A stretch of 64,000 nt of DNA, taken from Chelydra serpentina (Eukaryota; Chordata; Testudines; Chelydridae). Position 1 is the stretch's first letter. Each line of letters opens with the position of its first letter. Under the pieces are notes generated by a model. It saw nothing but the letters and a program-made list of their open reading frames with translations. It made no database searches and was not told the origin of the DNA. A program made the position numbers and the translations under genes. The stretch lies in NCBI GenBank assembly GCA_037349315.1, contig JBAIAC010000033.1, forward strand, positions 12,294,001 to 12,358,000, in the 5' to 3' direction. Of this stretch, positions 35,417-47,644 are shown one piece after another.

Positions 35417-36398
35417 AGTCTCCTTCTGTTTCTTTTTTAAACATAGCTGGAGATGGATTGAATCAGTAGTAATCAGGATATGTAAAAGTGATGCTGTCAA
35501 GTCAATAAGGTCCCAATATTTATTTTACCTTTGAAATGGCCATCATCTGGTACTAAAATATCCTCCAGATTTGATTTCTATATGAGAAATACAGAGGAGG
35601 ATGAAAAATCCACAGCCCTGTCATTGGCAAAAATAATGTGTTTAAAAAAAACAAAAAATGCAACTGCTGCTTCCCTGGGACTTTAAAAAACAAAACAAAA
35701 ACACACCACAATGCCCTCCTCTTTTATCATCCTCCTCTTTTTGGATTTATAGTAGCCTGTAAATACTATTCCTGGAGTTGTCTGTCATCATCAAGAACGC
35801 AGGTGCACAAATAAGGAAGAAAACAAAAGGGAAGTTAATATCCGCTTAGTGCGTTTGCGAAGCAAAAAGGCACAAAAATCACTAGCTAAAGAAATGTTAC
35901 ATTCATGCTGTTAACAGGATATTGCAAACATGTTAAGTATTTAGATGAATGTGTCTTTAAGGGTCTCTTTGTGACTTATAATAAGCCAATTGAAATGCTT
36001 TGAGAAAGAGGAAGTTCTATCTCATTATAATGGAGCCATGAGCTTTTATGGGCTAAAACCTTTGGCAGGACTTTACCATGGGAATCTTGTAACAATTAAA
36101 GTCATTTCTCAGCCCTAAAACTTCCACACCTTTCTCAAAGATTACAAGTGAGGGAGTGGTTTCATTTGGTCCAGTAAGGGCAAGTCAGGATCATAACTAC
36201 ACTAGTAGGGGGGATATTTTATCTGTCTTGTAATCCATTTACTATAGCTGTAGCTATAACACCACAAAAATCTCACTTTTCCTCAAATCCTGCCCCCTTT
36301 TTCCTGTCTGAGTAACTTGGCTGAGCACTGAAACTGCTATGGCAAGAGTCAAGGAAAGATCTCACACCCAGGCTGTGGAGTGGCAGCAGAGCCACTCT
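35417..36398. other. No recognisable feature
   Basis: AT-rich interval without element ends or protein-like frames. Confidence 0.5.
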
Positions 36399-36589
36399 GG
36401 GTATGTCTACACAGCAGTTTAAGCCCGGGCTCATGCCAAACCCTCAGGGCCGGCTCCAGGCACCAGCCTACCAAGCACGTGCTTGGGGCGGCACCTGGAG
36501 GGGGGCGGCACCCAAGGTTTTTTGTTGTGTTATAAAAACCCAATCTTCCTCTGGCGCCCCTGCGGGGAGCGGGGCTGCTGGTGTGCATG

Positions 36590-36769
36590 GTGCCACGCTC
36601 CCCGCCGGCGCCCCGGCCGGGGCAGTGGGGGCGGCAGGCGTGCTCCGCTCCCCGCCGGCGCCCCGGCCGGGGCAGCGGGGGCGGCAGGCGTGCCCCGCTC
36701 CCCGCCGGCGCCCCGGCCGGGGCAGCGGGGGCGGCAGGCGTGCCGGCCGGGGCAGCGGGGGCGGCAGGC
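36590..36769. repeat. 50-bp GC minisatellite, 3.6 units
   Basis: Units at 36590-36639, 36640-36689 and 36690-36739 plus a 30-bp partial (36740-36769). Each contains ccgccggcgccccggccggg then ggcagcgggggcggcaggc. Units differ by only a few bases, so expansion is recent. It creates frames on both strands rich in Pro, Ala and Gly that are not genes. Confidence 0.9.
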
Positions 36770-36779
36770 GTGCCGCCCT

Positions 36780-36800
36780 CCCCCCCCCCCCCCCCCCCCC
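36780..36800. repeat. Poly-C run of 21
   Basis: Twenty-one C immediately after the minisatellite, inside the same hAT-like element. Confidence 0.95.
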
Positions 36801-37986
36801 GGCGTTTTGGCGGGGCGGCGTTGTTGATTTGGGGGGGGTGGCACTTGTGGGGGTTTTTTTTTTTGCTTGGGGCGGCCAAAAAGGTAGGGCCGGCCCTGCA
36901 AACCCTCCTTGAGTCTGCACTACTAATGTGCTAACCTAGGGGAGACTCAGGGTCCCAGGACCCTGCAGGGCTGGAGAGTCCAAGCCCATATTAAACTGGG
37001 ACCTAGGGACCGAGCCCTATTGGTTTCCTGTGTGCATGCAGCCCCAGCTTGACTCAAGTCCCGGAAGTCCTCAGGATGTATCCCAGAGTTTCTGGCAACA
37101 GAGGAGCAGCGGTGCAGGCATCCAGCGCAGCAGCAGGAGGCGTCATTACTGTCTGGTTGAGCACACACTCCATCTTCCTGCTCCTCTCGTGGCAGTGGTG
37201 GTGGCTACGGCTCCACCTTGCCACTGTGCAGAGCTTGCAGGGAGCAAAGTTGCCAGGCGGCAGGTGGCTCCCAGCTGCCAGGATGATGAGGGTTATCCCT
37301 TCCCGGGCCATGCTGAGCCAGGGGCCCTGCCGATCCCCGTTCCTGCAGGGCTGCCACTTGGTCCTGCTCCACTCTCTGGCCCTTGCTCCCCTCCCTGGAG
37401 ACACGGGTACAGAGGCACCCCAGCAGCATGCACTTCGAAGCGGTGAGTGAGAGCCAGCCCCCAAAATTCCCTGCAGACTCCAGGGGATCCGTTATCCCTG
37501 CCTCACGGACTGTGGCAGAGGCAGGGATAAGGGATCCCCGGGGGCAAGGGGGGTGCTGGAGCACACTGCACCCCAAGTCTTGTTTTTCTTCTGATACCTT
37601 CACTTTATATCAAACTTCAAAACAGACAGAAATAAACACACCTTCACTGAACATCTCATTTGAAATCTTAAGAATTGCAGAGTTCCATTTTAATAATTTG
37701 CCAGCCCTGGAGACTAATGTCCTAATTATTCTCAAAAAAGGTGCACATGGACATTTTCCTAACAATGTGACTCCACCTAGCACTGGAGAGCCCAGTTCTC
37801 AGATTAGATGGCAGTTCAGCATAAAGCCTTCTCCAACTGCAGTCATTCTACTGAGACCAAAGGAGCTAATTATGCAATTTATTTACTCACACGCTGCTTA
37901 TGGGCACATGAATCCCATCAATAGCACTGCCACAGGTAGTGGGCAGTAGAATCTTTCCACAGTGCACCACATTCCTAGGGCTACAG

Positions 37987-38375
37987 CAGTGGTTCTCAAC
38001 CTTTTCAGAGTACTGTGCCCCTTTCAGCAGTATGATTTGTCTTGCATATCTCCAAGTTTCACCTCACTTAAAAGCTACTTGCTTACAAAATCAGATAAAA
38101 ATACAAAAGTGTCTCAGCACACTATTACTGAGAAATTGCTTACTTGCTCATTTTTACTATGCAATTATAAAATAAATCAATTGGAATATAAATATTGTAT
38201 TTACATTTCAGTGCATAGTATATAGAGCAGTATGAATAAGTCATTGTATGAAATTTTAGTTTGCACTGGCTACACTAGTGCTTTTTATGTAGTCTGTTGT
38301 AAAACTAAGCAAATATCTAGATGAGTTTATGTATCCCCTGGCAGACCTCGGCGTACCCCTGGTTGAGAACCACTG
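37987..38375. mobile_element. hAT-like element, CAGTGGTTCTCAACC type
   Basis: Starts cagtggttctcaacctttt and ends ggttgagaaccactg. Flanks are ggctacag (37979-37986) and ggctagag (38376-38383), an 8-bp TSD with one mismatch. The interior is AT-rich, unlike the GC-rich 1964-2303 element with similar termini. Confidence 0.85.
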
Positions 38376-38611
38376 GGCTAGAGTGTCGACATGGGGATGG
38401 AGAGCGCTAGGCGCTTTGGGATAGGGTTACTTTGACTAAGGTCTGTGCACTGCAGTGTGGATGCAAGAGCCCTAGGTGTGAGCACAGGTCAGAAAATTCT
38501 TAACCTAGGGTTAAAATGCAATGTAGATACTCAAGCTCAGAGTTCCCTTTCACAGAGCAGCTGACTCGAGTCCCACTAACCCTAGGCTTACATTGCTGTG
38601 TAGACATAGCC

Positions 38612-39059
38612 TCTGTGGCCACTACTCCACCACAGCTCTTGCAGTGCCCAGTGCTCTCCTACAGGAGGAAGAATTGGGCGATATGCATAGCAACAGCCTC
38701 TGAACCTGCCACAGCCCCTGTCCTCAGATGTGGAGCTGTACTAAGAGCCTTTCTAAGCTGGGCTCTCCAGTGTGAAGGGGTGTGGGATCTTCTGTCCATT
38801 CTGGCAACTTTCCACACACCCTCACCCCTATGTCATATCTGAACTGTAGCACTTCTGCTTTGTCAGGGTCCACTGCACCTGCAGGTGTGGAAGATTGGAG
38901 ACTGTAGTCCAAATCCTTACCATAGTCAGTGTTGCTTGGGCTAAATGACATTGTATGTGTCTCTCTCTCTCTGACAGAAAGGGGAACAAGGATTAAGTAA
39001 ATGTTTTAATAAGAAGCAAAGGTCAAATAGCCTAGACTGGACTTTAGGGTCAGAGGGGA
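38612..39059. other. No recognisable feature
   Basis: Unassigned sequence between mobile elements, with a short tctctctctctct tract near 38960. Confidence 0.45.
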
Positions 39060-39158
39060 AGGCTGGTCTAGTGGTTAGGGTGCTAGCTTGAGACCTAGAT
39101 TCAGTTCCCTGTTCCTCACACACTTTCTGTGTGACCTTGGGCAAGACTCTTAGGCCTT
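39060..39158 (+). repeat. MIR-like relic, tRNA-like head included
   Basis: The phrases ctagtggttagggtgctagc, gattcagttccctg and ctgtgtgaccttgggcaaga follow MIR order: tRNA-derived A-box region, B-box-like region and core. Ancient and immobile. Confidence 0.75.
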
Positions 39159-39212
39159 GTTTCACTAGAAAGAAGGTGTTTGTTACTACATGTTCCTAAT
39201 ACGTGTTAAAAC

Positions 39213-40131
39213 CAGGACCGGCTCTAGACACCAGCAAAAGCAAGCACATGCTTGGGGCAGCACATTTCCAGGGGCAGTATTCTGGCCATTGGGGTTACCA
39301 TATGTCCGTATTTTCCCAGACATGTCCGGCTTTTTGGTTTCTAAATCGCCGTCCGGGAGGAATTTGTAAATATCTAAAAAGGTTCTGGATTTTTCCCCCT
39401 CCCCTCCCCCACACAATGCAGAGCATGGCGCGGCTGGGCCGGATTGAGCCGCTCGCATCGGGGCCTCCAGCAACAAGAGCCCCTCCCCTGCTGCCCCTCC
39501 GTCCCCTGCAGCCTCAGCGTGCCGCGAGGGCAGTGCTGTGGGGGGCGGGGCTGCGCACTCCACGGGGCAGCGCAGCAGAGTGTCGCTGCTCTGAGCGGCA
39601 CGGTAAGGGGACTGGGGTGTTGAAGAAGGTGAAGGGAGTCCCAGGGGGCACTCAGGGGACAGGGAGCAGGGGGTGGTTGGATGGGGCGGAGGTTCTGGGG
39701 GGGGGGGGCCTGTCAGGGGGTGGGGGTGTAGAGAGGGGTCAGGGCAGTCTGGGGACAGGTAGGGGGTGGGGTCTCAGGTGGGACAGTCAGGGGACAAGGA
39801 GCAGTGGGGGTTGGATGGGTTGGGAGTTCTGAGGGGGGCAATCAGGAAGTGGGAAGTGGGAGGGAGTGGATAGGGGGCGGGTCCAGGCTGTTTGGTGAGA
39901 CACAGCATTCTCTACCCGGGAATTTTGTTGAAATTAAATGAGTACACTAGTAGGAAATTGTTTTATTTCACTAACTACAAATTCTGTTCATGTTTTTAAA
40001 ATTTTAAACAGTCAAAAAAGAAAAACAAAAAAAATTGCAAAGTGCAAACATGTGTAAAAGCCTAAAAAAAAATAAGCAAAAAAAAAAAACAAGGGTCAGG
40101 GTGGTGGCAAAAAACCCTAGAGCTGGCCCTG
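39213..40131. mobile_element. hAT-like element with exact TSD, carrying an insert
   Basis: Starts caggaccggctctagacacc and ends ctagagctggccctg. The TSD gttaaaac is exact (39205-39212, 40132-40139). At 919 bp it is twice the length of its relative at 36445. The extra material, from about 39290, begins with gttaccatatgtccgtattt and continues through a GC-rich then G-rich tract, probably another element. The end is A-rich. Confidence 0.85.
39600..39885 (+). repeat. G-rich degenerate tandem repeat
   Basis: Repeats built from caggggacagggagcagg, ggttggatgggg and gttctggggggg-like words; two units start at about 39654 and 39789, so the period is near 135 bp. Many runs of three or more G make G-quadruplex formation possible. 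It lies inside the hAT-like element. Confidence 0.7.
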
Positions 40132-40139
40132 GTTAAAAC

Positions 40140-43100
40140 CCTAGTGTAGGCAGGGTATGTAGTAAGTGTCAAGCCTATGCAGCAGCATGTCTTTACCTTG
40201 CCCAGCAACATGTTAAAACTACACCTGAGTGTAATTTCTAAGTGCTGAATAATGTACAGTAATTTTCTTGACCCTTATACATACATAAAACTGCCGTGAG
40301 GCGAGAGGGAAAGGAGTCACACATACAGTCGCATTCAGTCCCCATTACTTTACCCAACAAGGAGTCATGTTAATATTTGGGATGACTGCGTGCTCGAGCA
40401 GGAGACACCTGTAATATTACTTCGTTCAGCAGCCTTCCAATAGAGTGTAAGGGATTTTACTTTTGCAATACTTAGTTGCCATTGGCTAATGGAGCAAGAA
40501 TTGCAATAAAGTATAATGTGCTGCTAGAGCAGTGCATCACCACAGAATCAGCAAAATGCACCATTAATTGCTCTTACAAATTAGATGCACTGTAAATTGC
40601 AGATAGAAGTATTGCAAGAACAAAACTAGAATAGTCATAAAATGGGTCAGATAGTCGCTGGTTCTATGTAGGTGTACCAAAAGAGAGGCCACAGGAAACC
40701 CTCTCCACCATGCCTGCACGGAAAGCAGTCTCAGTATGGCGTCAGATAAAGAATATCTTTTGAAACTACACAGAATATTTTAGGCCAGAAGAATATACTC
40801 ACTCTAGCATTTGACTCTAGCATTAAAACCCCTACTCCTGCAAAACATTTGGTGGGATTCTGAGTGATCACAAGTGGTCAGGACCTCTGTGTTACATTTC
40901 ATTTGAAGGACTGTTCCTTTTAGTGATACGTTGCGGGGGTGTTGGCTCAGTAATGACTCAAAGAGAAGAGCACCAATTATGAACTTATCAGCATCACTTC
41001 CTGCAGAATCCTAGGTTTTTCTAGATGCTTTCCCATGCATCTGAGTTTTCCTGCTCGGTAAACTCACTAAAAATGAAAAGTTAGATTCTGCAAATGTTGA
41101 TGGATAACTCCCTCAAAACTCCCTAGGAAAAGCGTCCTACTAACTTCTGGTGATTTTTTTCCAAGATCTGGCCTAAACAATGTCATTCTCTCAGACCAAA
41201 ATGCATCCATATTTCAATGACACTGAGCACATCAATTATTTCGCTGAAACTTGTATAAACAAGAGCTTCCACTAGTCTATCAAGCACAATAGGAACCATT
41301 ACCCCAGTACAACCTACAGAGGACAAGGCTATGAACCCTCTCAAAAAGCAAAAACAGGTAATATACAATCACTTATTAAATAAAACATCTGAAAATCTGG
41401 CCTTGTTGAATGAAGACATCAGAAATTTGTTGCAACTGTAATGTCACTACCATAATTACTTGAGAACTCACAGCATAGCTGTGAACATTCTTTGCTCCAA
41501 ATGGCTAATCAAAAGACTGGATGATCTTCAGCCCATTTTTAAAAATTGGAATAAATAGTTTGTTAGATAATGCCGTATACAATTTTCAAAAAATAAATGG
41601 CACATAAATATTAACATTAAAAAACTAATGATGTTTGAAGACTTGTGGGAAAATTTGTGTACCTCTGTCATTATTGCCATCTTTGTTGTGAATAAACTTA
41701 TTCTATGTTCAGGTTAAACACAGCTCATTTTGTATTGTTTGTACTTGGCAATAACGTTCACACCAAACTGAAACCAAAGAAAGGCAACTTAGTAAAAACC
41801 AAGAGCCAGATCGGAAGCAAACTATTTTTTTTTAAAAAAAAATCAGTTTGGAACATTTATTTTTCATGGAATGTAGAAGGGAATAATACAAGAAAAGAGA
41901 GAGAGGTTCAGGGGGCCCTTGAAACATAATATTAACACTGGGCATAGTGCCAGTCCTCAAGTAAATGTAGGAAAGATTTTGCCTAGAAGGCATTTGTGGC
42001 TAATCCTACTTATTAATGAACAGTATAAGCTATCAATAAAGGAATGTGGTCTATAAGTCTCCTTTTTATCATTCATTTAAAGTTCTTTAGTGGCATAAGC
42101 AATAAACAAACAAACCTGAATGTGAATAATGCAATGGCTAGAACATTTGGACTCTGATTTTTAACTATTCTTTTAATTATGAAGAAATAATTAGAAAGGA
42201 ACATCAACACCATGAGATGTCCAGATATTTGAAACACGTCAACATTTTTTGCCACTTTTATGTATGCCTAATTAGGTTTCACTGAAAACCAAGTCTTTCC
42301 CCCTCACTTTTTTCAAAAGAATGTGGCTGATTATGGGTGTGACTAGAAGAGCAAACAGTTTTCAGTTAGCCTTTCTATTTTAAAGATTGTGTTCTGCCCA
42401 GAAAATATCTTCACAATGCACAAATCATGCATTTATCTCTTTGAACATGTGTCCTAGACAGACTAGTGAAAATTTAAATTGAGGATTTATTTTAGTCTGA
42501 TATACAATGAAAGATGTCAATTACATTAACACTGACATCACATCTCCACATAGCCTCATTGGTACCACTAGGGAGGGAGTAAGGGACATGAGGGAAATAC
42601 ACTGACATCCTTGGGGCCACGATTTTACCCATAGTCTTAATTATTAAAAGTGTAGAGATCAGTTTACTGTACAGATAAATATTCATTTATAAGAGAGCAG
42701 TTTACTATAAAGAGAGGCTGTGCCTTTATTAACTGAACAAACAGGCAGTCTTTGTTATAATTACTGTTCAGTATTCTCTGAAAATTTCAAAATTCCTAAA
42801 ACATTTTGGCACAGCAAATACCCCACAAGAGGAGTAATGTCCAAATGCCCTCTGGGAATCACGGATCTTCAGACAAGATTATCCATGCTCTAATGTGGGA
42901 CTCTCCATAGGTAACAGCTTAGCTATATTAATGAAAAAAAATAAGTTACCATAGAATTGTCCATGTAGAAAAATATCTCCACTGCCCGTGAGTTGGGATC
43001 ACTTAATTATAAACACATACACTAGAAGTTTATGCCACACATGATGTGAATGTTACAACAGCACTACTTCTTATACAAGAGAAGGTGAAAAAATCTCAAC

Positions 43101-43689
43101 CTATCCAGATTAAGAAAATATGAAGGGCAGTATAGTAGGGGGTTATGTTCATATAGTGGGCTACACTCTGCTCTGTGGAGGATCTGGAGATGAGAAAACA
43201 GAAATGTGACTGTATTCCACTTTTGCGCTCTCCTGATTCCTGGGTGTGCAGGTATAGCTTCAGTTCCCAGCTTATTAAGTTAGAGCAGCCCCAAGGCTGC
43301 TCTCTCACTTGCTGGCAGTCTCTGAAGCACAAAAGTACTCTGACCACACCCTTGGCACTTAATATGCCACCCATGTTGAAATCAGTGGTATGAAGATTAC
43401 AAGGCCACTTGGGGATTCCCTTACATCAGCAGAATCCTCTGCTATCCCATTAGGGCAGCTTTATGGTTCCTTTGTGCAACTGGATTTGGGAGTGAGCAGG
43501 GCCACATCTTCCCTAAAGTTCCATAGTAAGAGTCACAGACCAGACAGAAATTAAACTAAACACACAAGTGACTGAATCCATATGTAAATCTAAGAAGCAA
43601 TGCTTATTCAGCAAAACATGGAATATCTCTACTGTTTGGAAACTACTGCATGCCACCAACCTTGCAAGATATATGCAGTGTCTTCAGGG
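40140..43689. other. Long AT-rich intronic stretch without genes
   Basis: No exon, RNA gene or element terminus recognised in about 3.5 kb. The longest minus-strand frame (43096-43374) has no known domain. Confidence 0.5.
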
Positions 43690-43865
43690 ACGCTACATTG
43701 ACCTAATTACACCGACATAAGCCCTATGCCTCTTGTGGAGATGGAGTTGTGTCAGTGGAGTAGGGCACTTACATCAGCAGGAGCAAGGCTGTAGTGTGTA
43801 CACTGACATGAGGTTGACATAAGCAGAAGCTGCCTTATGTCCAGGCATAGTGTAGTCCAGGCCTT
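43690..43865. mobile_element. Harbinger-like MITE relic
   Basis: Interior words (cacttacatcagcaggagc; gttgacataagcagaagctg) resemble the 32679-32924 element, and the segment ends gcatagtgtagtccaggcc then tta. The left terminus is lost. Confidence 0.55.
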
Positions 43866-45094
43866 AGTTTAGCTTCAAAAATAGAAGTGACTAGCAAAAT
43901 ATCTGTCTAGTTAAGAATGTGATTTTAAGCTACTGTTTAAGGATCTTCTAAGGATTATTCTGTGAACTAGTATTCTGCTGAAACAATACTAGAGTTTTAT
44001 TACTCTGCCATTTTTCTTGCATAATAAGGAATCTATAAAGAACATCATATGATTTTGCAGACAGACATGGTGCAGGTCAGCTTTCCTACAAATTTTTTTT
44101 AAGTATGAAAACAAGCTAAACTAGATCACTGGCAAAACAGATGAGCTAGCAGCATTTGGCGACTGCTGAAACTTTCAGGTTTTCTCAAGAGTTGATTACT
44201 CTGCATAACAGAAGGCAGTTCTAAAGCTCTTTAATGTGACTTGCAATTGAAAGTATTTACAAAATTTTAATAACCTAAAATACTGAACATTTTTAACACC
44301 TTCTTTAGTTCGAACAACATCTGGCCACTCCAAAAGCATGTTTCCTCCAATCATGTATCCGTGTCTTCATCTCAGGTACTATATTAATTCATTTTGCAAT
44401 TTTCATGTCAAAGAGCCAGAAACTGAAGTGGGCTATTCTGGAAACAATATGCTGCCCGCTGTTGCACTGGTGTGCAGGGATGAGGGGAAAGAGGCAACGT
44501 ATTTCCCCCCCATAAGCAGTCAGGCAGGATACTTCTGTACAGCACAGGCATGCATTGGGAGCTACAGCTGACTAACATGTTTATGCTCTCTCCTAACTGG
44601 GTTGTGCGTATGTTGCCACCAGCTATAAGTGGTGTGGTAGCTGGTGGGAGAGCATGTGGCTCCTACTCAGAGGATCAGTGAGGTGCACTGCACAGTATGT
44701 TGCCCTGAACTGTCTGATTGGATTCCTGTAGCATAGGAACCAAGCAGCTCCTATAACGTTGGCTGCCAACTCCAGTAATAAACAAAATAAAAAGTTAATA
44801 GCTCATGTTAGTGACACACAAAACCTTCAGGAAACAGATCAAAATTCATAGTGTCTGTTTTATTTTTTAAAAAAAATTATATGTCGTCTTGTAGTTCTAA
44901 AATCAAAAAAATCTCTGCACTGAAAGACAAGGGTTTCAACGCTGCTAGATGTGAAAGATAATGGCTTTTTATGTTCTGTAGCACCTCATCAGAAATGTGC
45001 TTTATCTGCAGATGTGATCTTAACTCAATTAACTCAACCTGAAATCCACAACTCTGAATATTTATCTTTCACTGAATTTGCTGTATATCTTAAT
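43866..45094. other. No recognisable feature
   Basis: AT-rich; no supported gene or element. Confidence 0.45.
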
Positions 45095-45099
45095 GGGGG

Positions 45100-45899
45100 T
45101 GTGTGACAAGGTTGGGACTCACCACCGCAGCGCCTCCTGTTACCACCTCTGGGAATTAGCTCAGTTCTTGCGGAGCACCCTCTGCCCATGGTGTCCCATC
45201 CGTCTCTCACCCTTGGTTGGCGTCCCAACCCAGGTTGATCCCAGCTAGCGGCATCTTCTTCAAGACACTGCCCTCCGGCAGTGCCCCCTAGTCCACACTC
45301 ACCCCCTCCCTAGTTATCAGCAGTTCTTCTCAGTGCCCCAGTGGCCCACCACTCCCCAAAGTCTAACCCCTTCTGCCAAGGGTCTGGTGTAGTCTGTTAT
45401 CGCCACGTCCAATGGCTGGGTGCTTGTGTCAAGGGGGGGGACCCAGGCCCGCCCTCTACTCTGGGTCCCGACCCAGGGACCCTCAGAGGGCAGCCTTCCT
45501 GCCCTCCTTCTCTCCCCTAGGCCATCTCTCTTCCCTGGGCTGCTTCCTCTTCGGCCCCCTTTGCACCCAGCTAGGCCCTTCCCTCAGGGCCTGCAGCCTG
45601 GCAGGTATCGGGCTGGAGTTCCCTTCTGCTCCCCCCAAGCCTGCCCAGCGCTGCGCTGTCCCAGGTGCTGGTCTCCTAAGCAGGAGACTGACCTTCCCCT
45701 CTGAAGGCCTGGAAGAGATTGCCTGCTTTGCTCCTGGGCAGCCTTTATATAGGGCTGAGCCCGGCTCTGATTGGCTGTCTCCTGCTCAGCTCTGATTGGC
45801 TCTCTAACAGGCCCTCTCCGATTGGCTGCCGCCCTGCGCAGCCTCTCTGGCCTGTCTTAGCCCACTCTTGCAGGGGGGTGGGGCATTTGCCCCTCCACA
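45100..45899 (-). mobile_element. Solo LTR, minus strand
   Basis: The 800-bp block reads TG...CA on either strand (plus: tgtgtgacaagg to cccctccaca). A GGGGG duplication flanks it (45095-45099, 45900-45904), though a G run is a weak TSD. On the minus strand a strong TATA box (tatataaagg, at about 45743-45752) lies downstream of three CCAAT boxes, seen on the plus strand as gattggc at about 45770, 45795 and 45821. This fixes the orientation. Frames inside (to 127 codons) are not protein-like. Confidence 0.65.
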
Positions 45900-45904
45900 G
45901 GGGG

Positions 45905-47264
45905 GAAAAACCTTGTTCAAGATATTGGAAGGAGGGTATTTTTGAAAGCATTCTGCCAAAACCCTAATGGCAAATAGAAGGACTATTATACATTCATTAC
46001 TTTGAAAATGAAACCTTGTGAAGGCTAGCTATTGAAGAAGTGAGACGGCAGAAATTTGGCAGGAGAGAATATTATTTTTATTGTTAATAAACATTTTGGG
46101 GGAGACTCCGCCATTGATACCTGTAACAGGATGGCAGACTCTGTGAAGCTAAATAAGGAAGCAGAACTTTTCTGTTGTGTTATTGAGATGACAGGTATAA
46201 TCAGTGCTGAGTCATACTGTTAAGTGGATTTTGTTAGCTCCAAGGAGGATATGAAGGTTTGGAGAATGCTAAGTTCTGGGATAGAAATCCTGTGGGGAAA
46301 ACACTAGGAACATTCTGGCTCAGGGACAGTAGCTTAGGCTAAGGTTTGATTGATTGGTTATTATCTGAGTTAACAACGAAGTCAAAACCTAAAGAGAAAA
46401 AGTTTTAACTATACAGAGAACGTATATATTACATTCAGTGTAGGCTGGGAACTCTGTCGATGAAAACATCTAATCAAAGATCTAATTAGTATCGTTCTTA
46501 GGCCTACTTCAGTCTTAAACAGCTTTTGTGCTATGCTTTATACCAAATGGAAGCTCTGCAGATATATTGATTTCCACAGAGGCCAAGGGCATGATTCAAA
46601 GCCCACTGAAGTCAATGGGAATCTCTAATAACAGAAAACAACCTCCATTCTCTTTTGGCCATCAACACCATCGGGATGTCAAAGAAGATCCTCATATCCT
46701 AAACTAAAACCTTCAGTAAATAGATTTGCAACAAAGACAGAAGGTAGAGACACATTATCTCTTCACTATCACCGTGGCACCTCCCAAAAGAACTCTGTAA
46801 AAGTAAACTGGTACAGCCAGCTAGTTCTAAATTTTGGACCCTGTTGTCGCATTTGGTAGCAATGTGAGTACTCAGGGGTTTATTTTATTTTGAACCCACT
46901 CCAACATTGCAGATTATTAATTCATCCATTTAACAAAACCCTGCAAGAGTCACATTCTGTTTAAATTAAGGGGGCGGCAGAAACTGGTTTCAAGAGTAGA
47001 AAGATTGAGGAAGGTCCAGTCCTTATAAAAAACCCTTAAAAAAACCAATAGAAAATTATATCTTTTCTATAGTATTTTAAAAACAGGTATAAAATAATAA
47101 TATAGAAAGATACCTTGACTGTTTAAATTTTTTAATTCCCTATTAAATTATGTAGGTTTTAGTTATTTCCATAAAGCCCTGCTCTACTTCTATAGCATCC
47201 TATTAGTCTAATCCCAATTAAATTCTATGGAGTTGTTTTCATTAAAGATAGTGAGCAACAGAAT
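45905..47264. other. No recognisable feature
   Basis: AT-rich. The phrase cccactgaagtcaatgggaa at about 46600 is another relic of the dispersed palindromic module. Confidence 0.45.
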
Positions 47265-47502
47265 TATGTATTATTTATTTGTATTACCACAGCACATAGT
47301 CATGGACCAAGATTCCCACTGTGCTAGGTGTTGTACAAACACAAAATAAAAAACAGTCCCTGGTACAAAGAGCTTACTTACACTGTAAGTATAAGACAAG
47401 AGACCACAGATGGATAAACAGACAGACAGAGGAGGAAGTACAAGGAAACAATGAGAAAATATTGGTCAGTATGGTAGGCAGTGGTCTCACCACACGAGCC
47501 TA
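47265..47502 (+). repeat. Old interspersed repeat, copy 3 of 3
   Basis: The best preserved of three copies: catagtcatggaccaagatt, ccactgtgctaggtgttgta, caaagagcttacttacactg, acagacagacagaggagg and attggtcagtatggtaggca, in the same order as at 4511-4800. Confidence 0.7.
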
Positions 47503-47508
47503 AGAGCT

Positions 47509-47590
47509 TGCCTACACTGCTAAGAAAGATACATTTTTTTACCTCAAGGTAACTAACATGCATAAGCTACCCTGTGGTAAAATCACAGTG
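47509..47590. mobile_element. Left end of Harbinger-like MITE
   Basis: Starts gcttgcctacactgctaaga and continues ttttacctcaaggtaactaa and cataagctaccctgtggtaa, matching the 59575-60432 element in order. The right part is missing or replaced by the minisatellite that follows. Confidence 0.55.
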
Positions 47591-47644
47591 GCTCCTGGGG
47601 CTGGAAGCAAGAGCCCTTCCTTGCATAGCTCCCATGAGGAGAGG

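Larger units (their letters stand above)
36445..36898. mobile_element. hAT-like element, CAGGGCCGGCTC type
   Basis: Starts cagggccggctccaggcacc and ends tagggccggccctg. The TSD caaaccct is exact (36437-36444, 36899-36906). Subterminal gtgcttggggcggc and gcttggggcggcc are shared by both ends and by the element at 39213-40131. The interior holds a GC minisatellite and a C run. Confidence 0.9.
36399..38611. mobile_element. 2.2-kb Harbinger-like element with two nested hATs
   Basis: The left end gggtatgtctacacagcag and right end gctgtgtagacatagcc match as inverted termini. The 3-bp TSD TCT is present at 36396-36398 and 38612-38614. Nested elements at 36445-36898 and 37987-38375 each have 8-bp TSDs inside it, which proves the order of insertion. 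The remaining interior, about 1.37 kb, is GC-rich in 37050-37560 and encodes nothing I recognise; frames up to 188 codons overlap on both strands. Confidence 0.65.

Noticed and set aside
36349..36934. Six overlapping frames up to 176 codons on both strands
   Set aside because: They are made by the 50-bp GC minisatellite and flanking C run inside a hAT-like element.
45412..45795. 127-codon Pro- and Leu-rich plus-strand frame
   Set aside because: It lies wholly inside the minus-strand solo LTR and is compositional.
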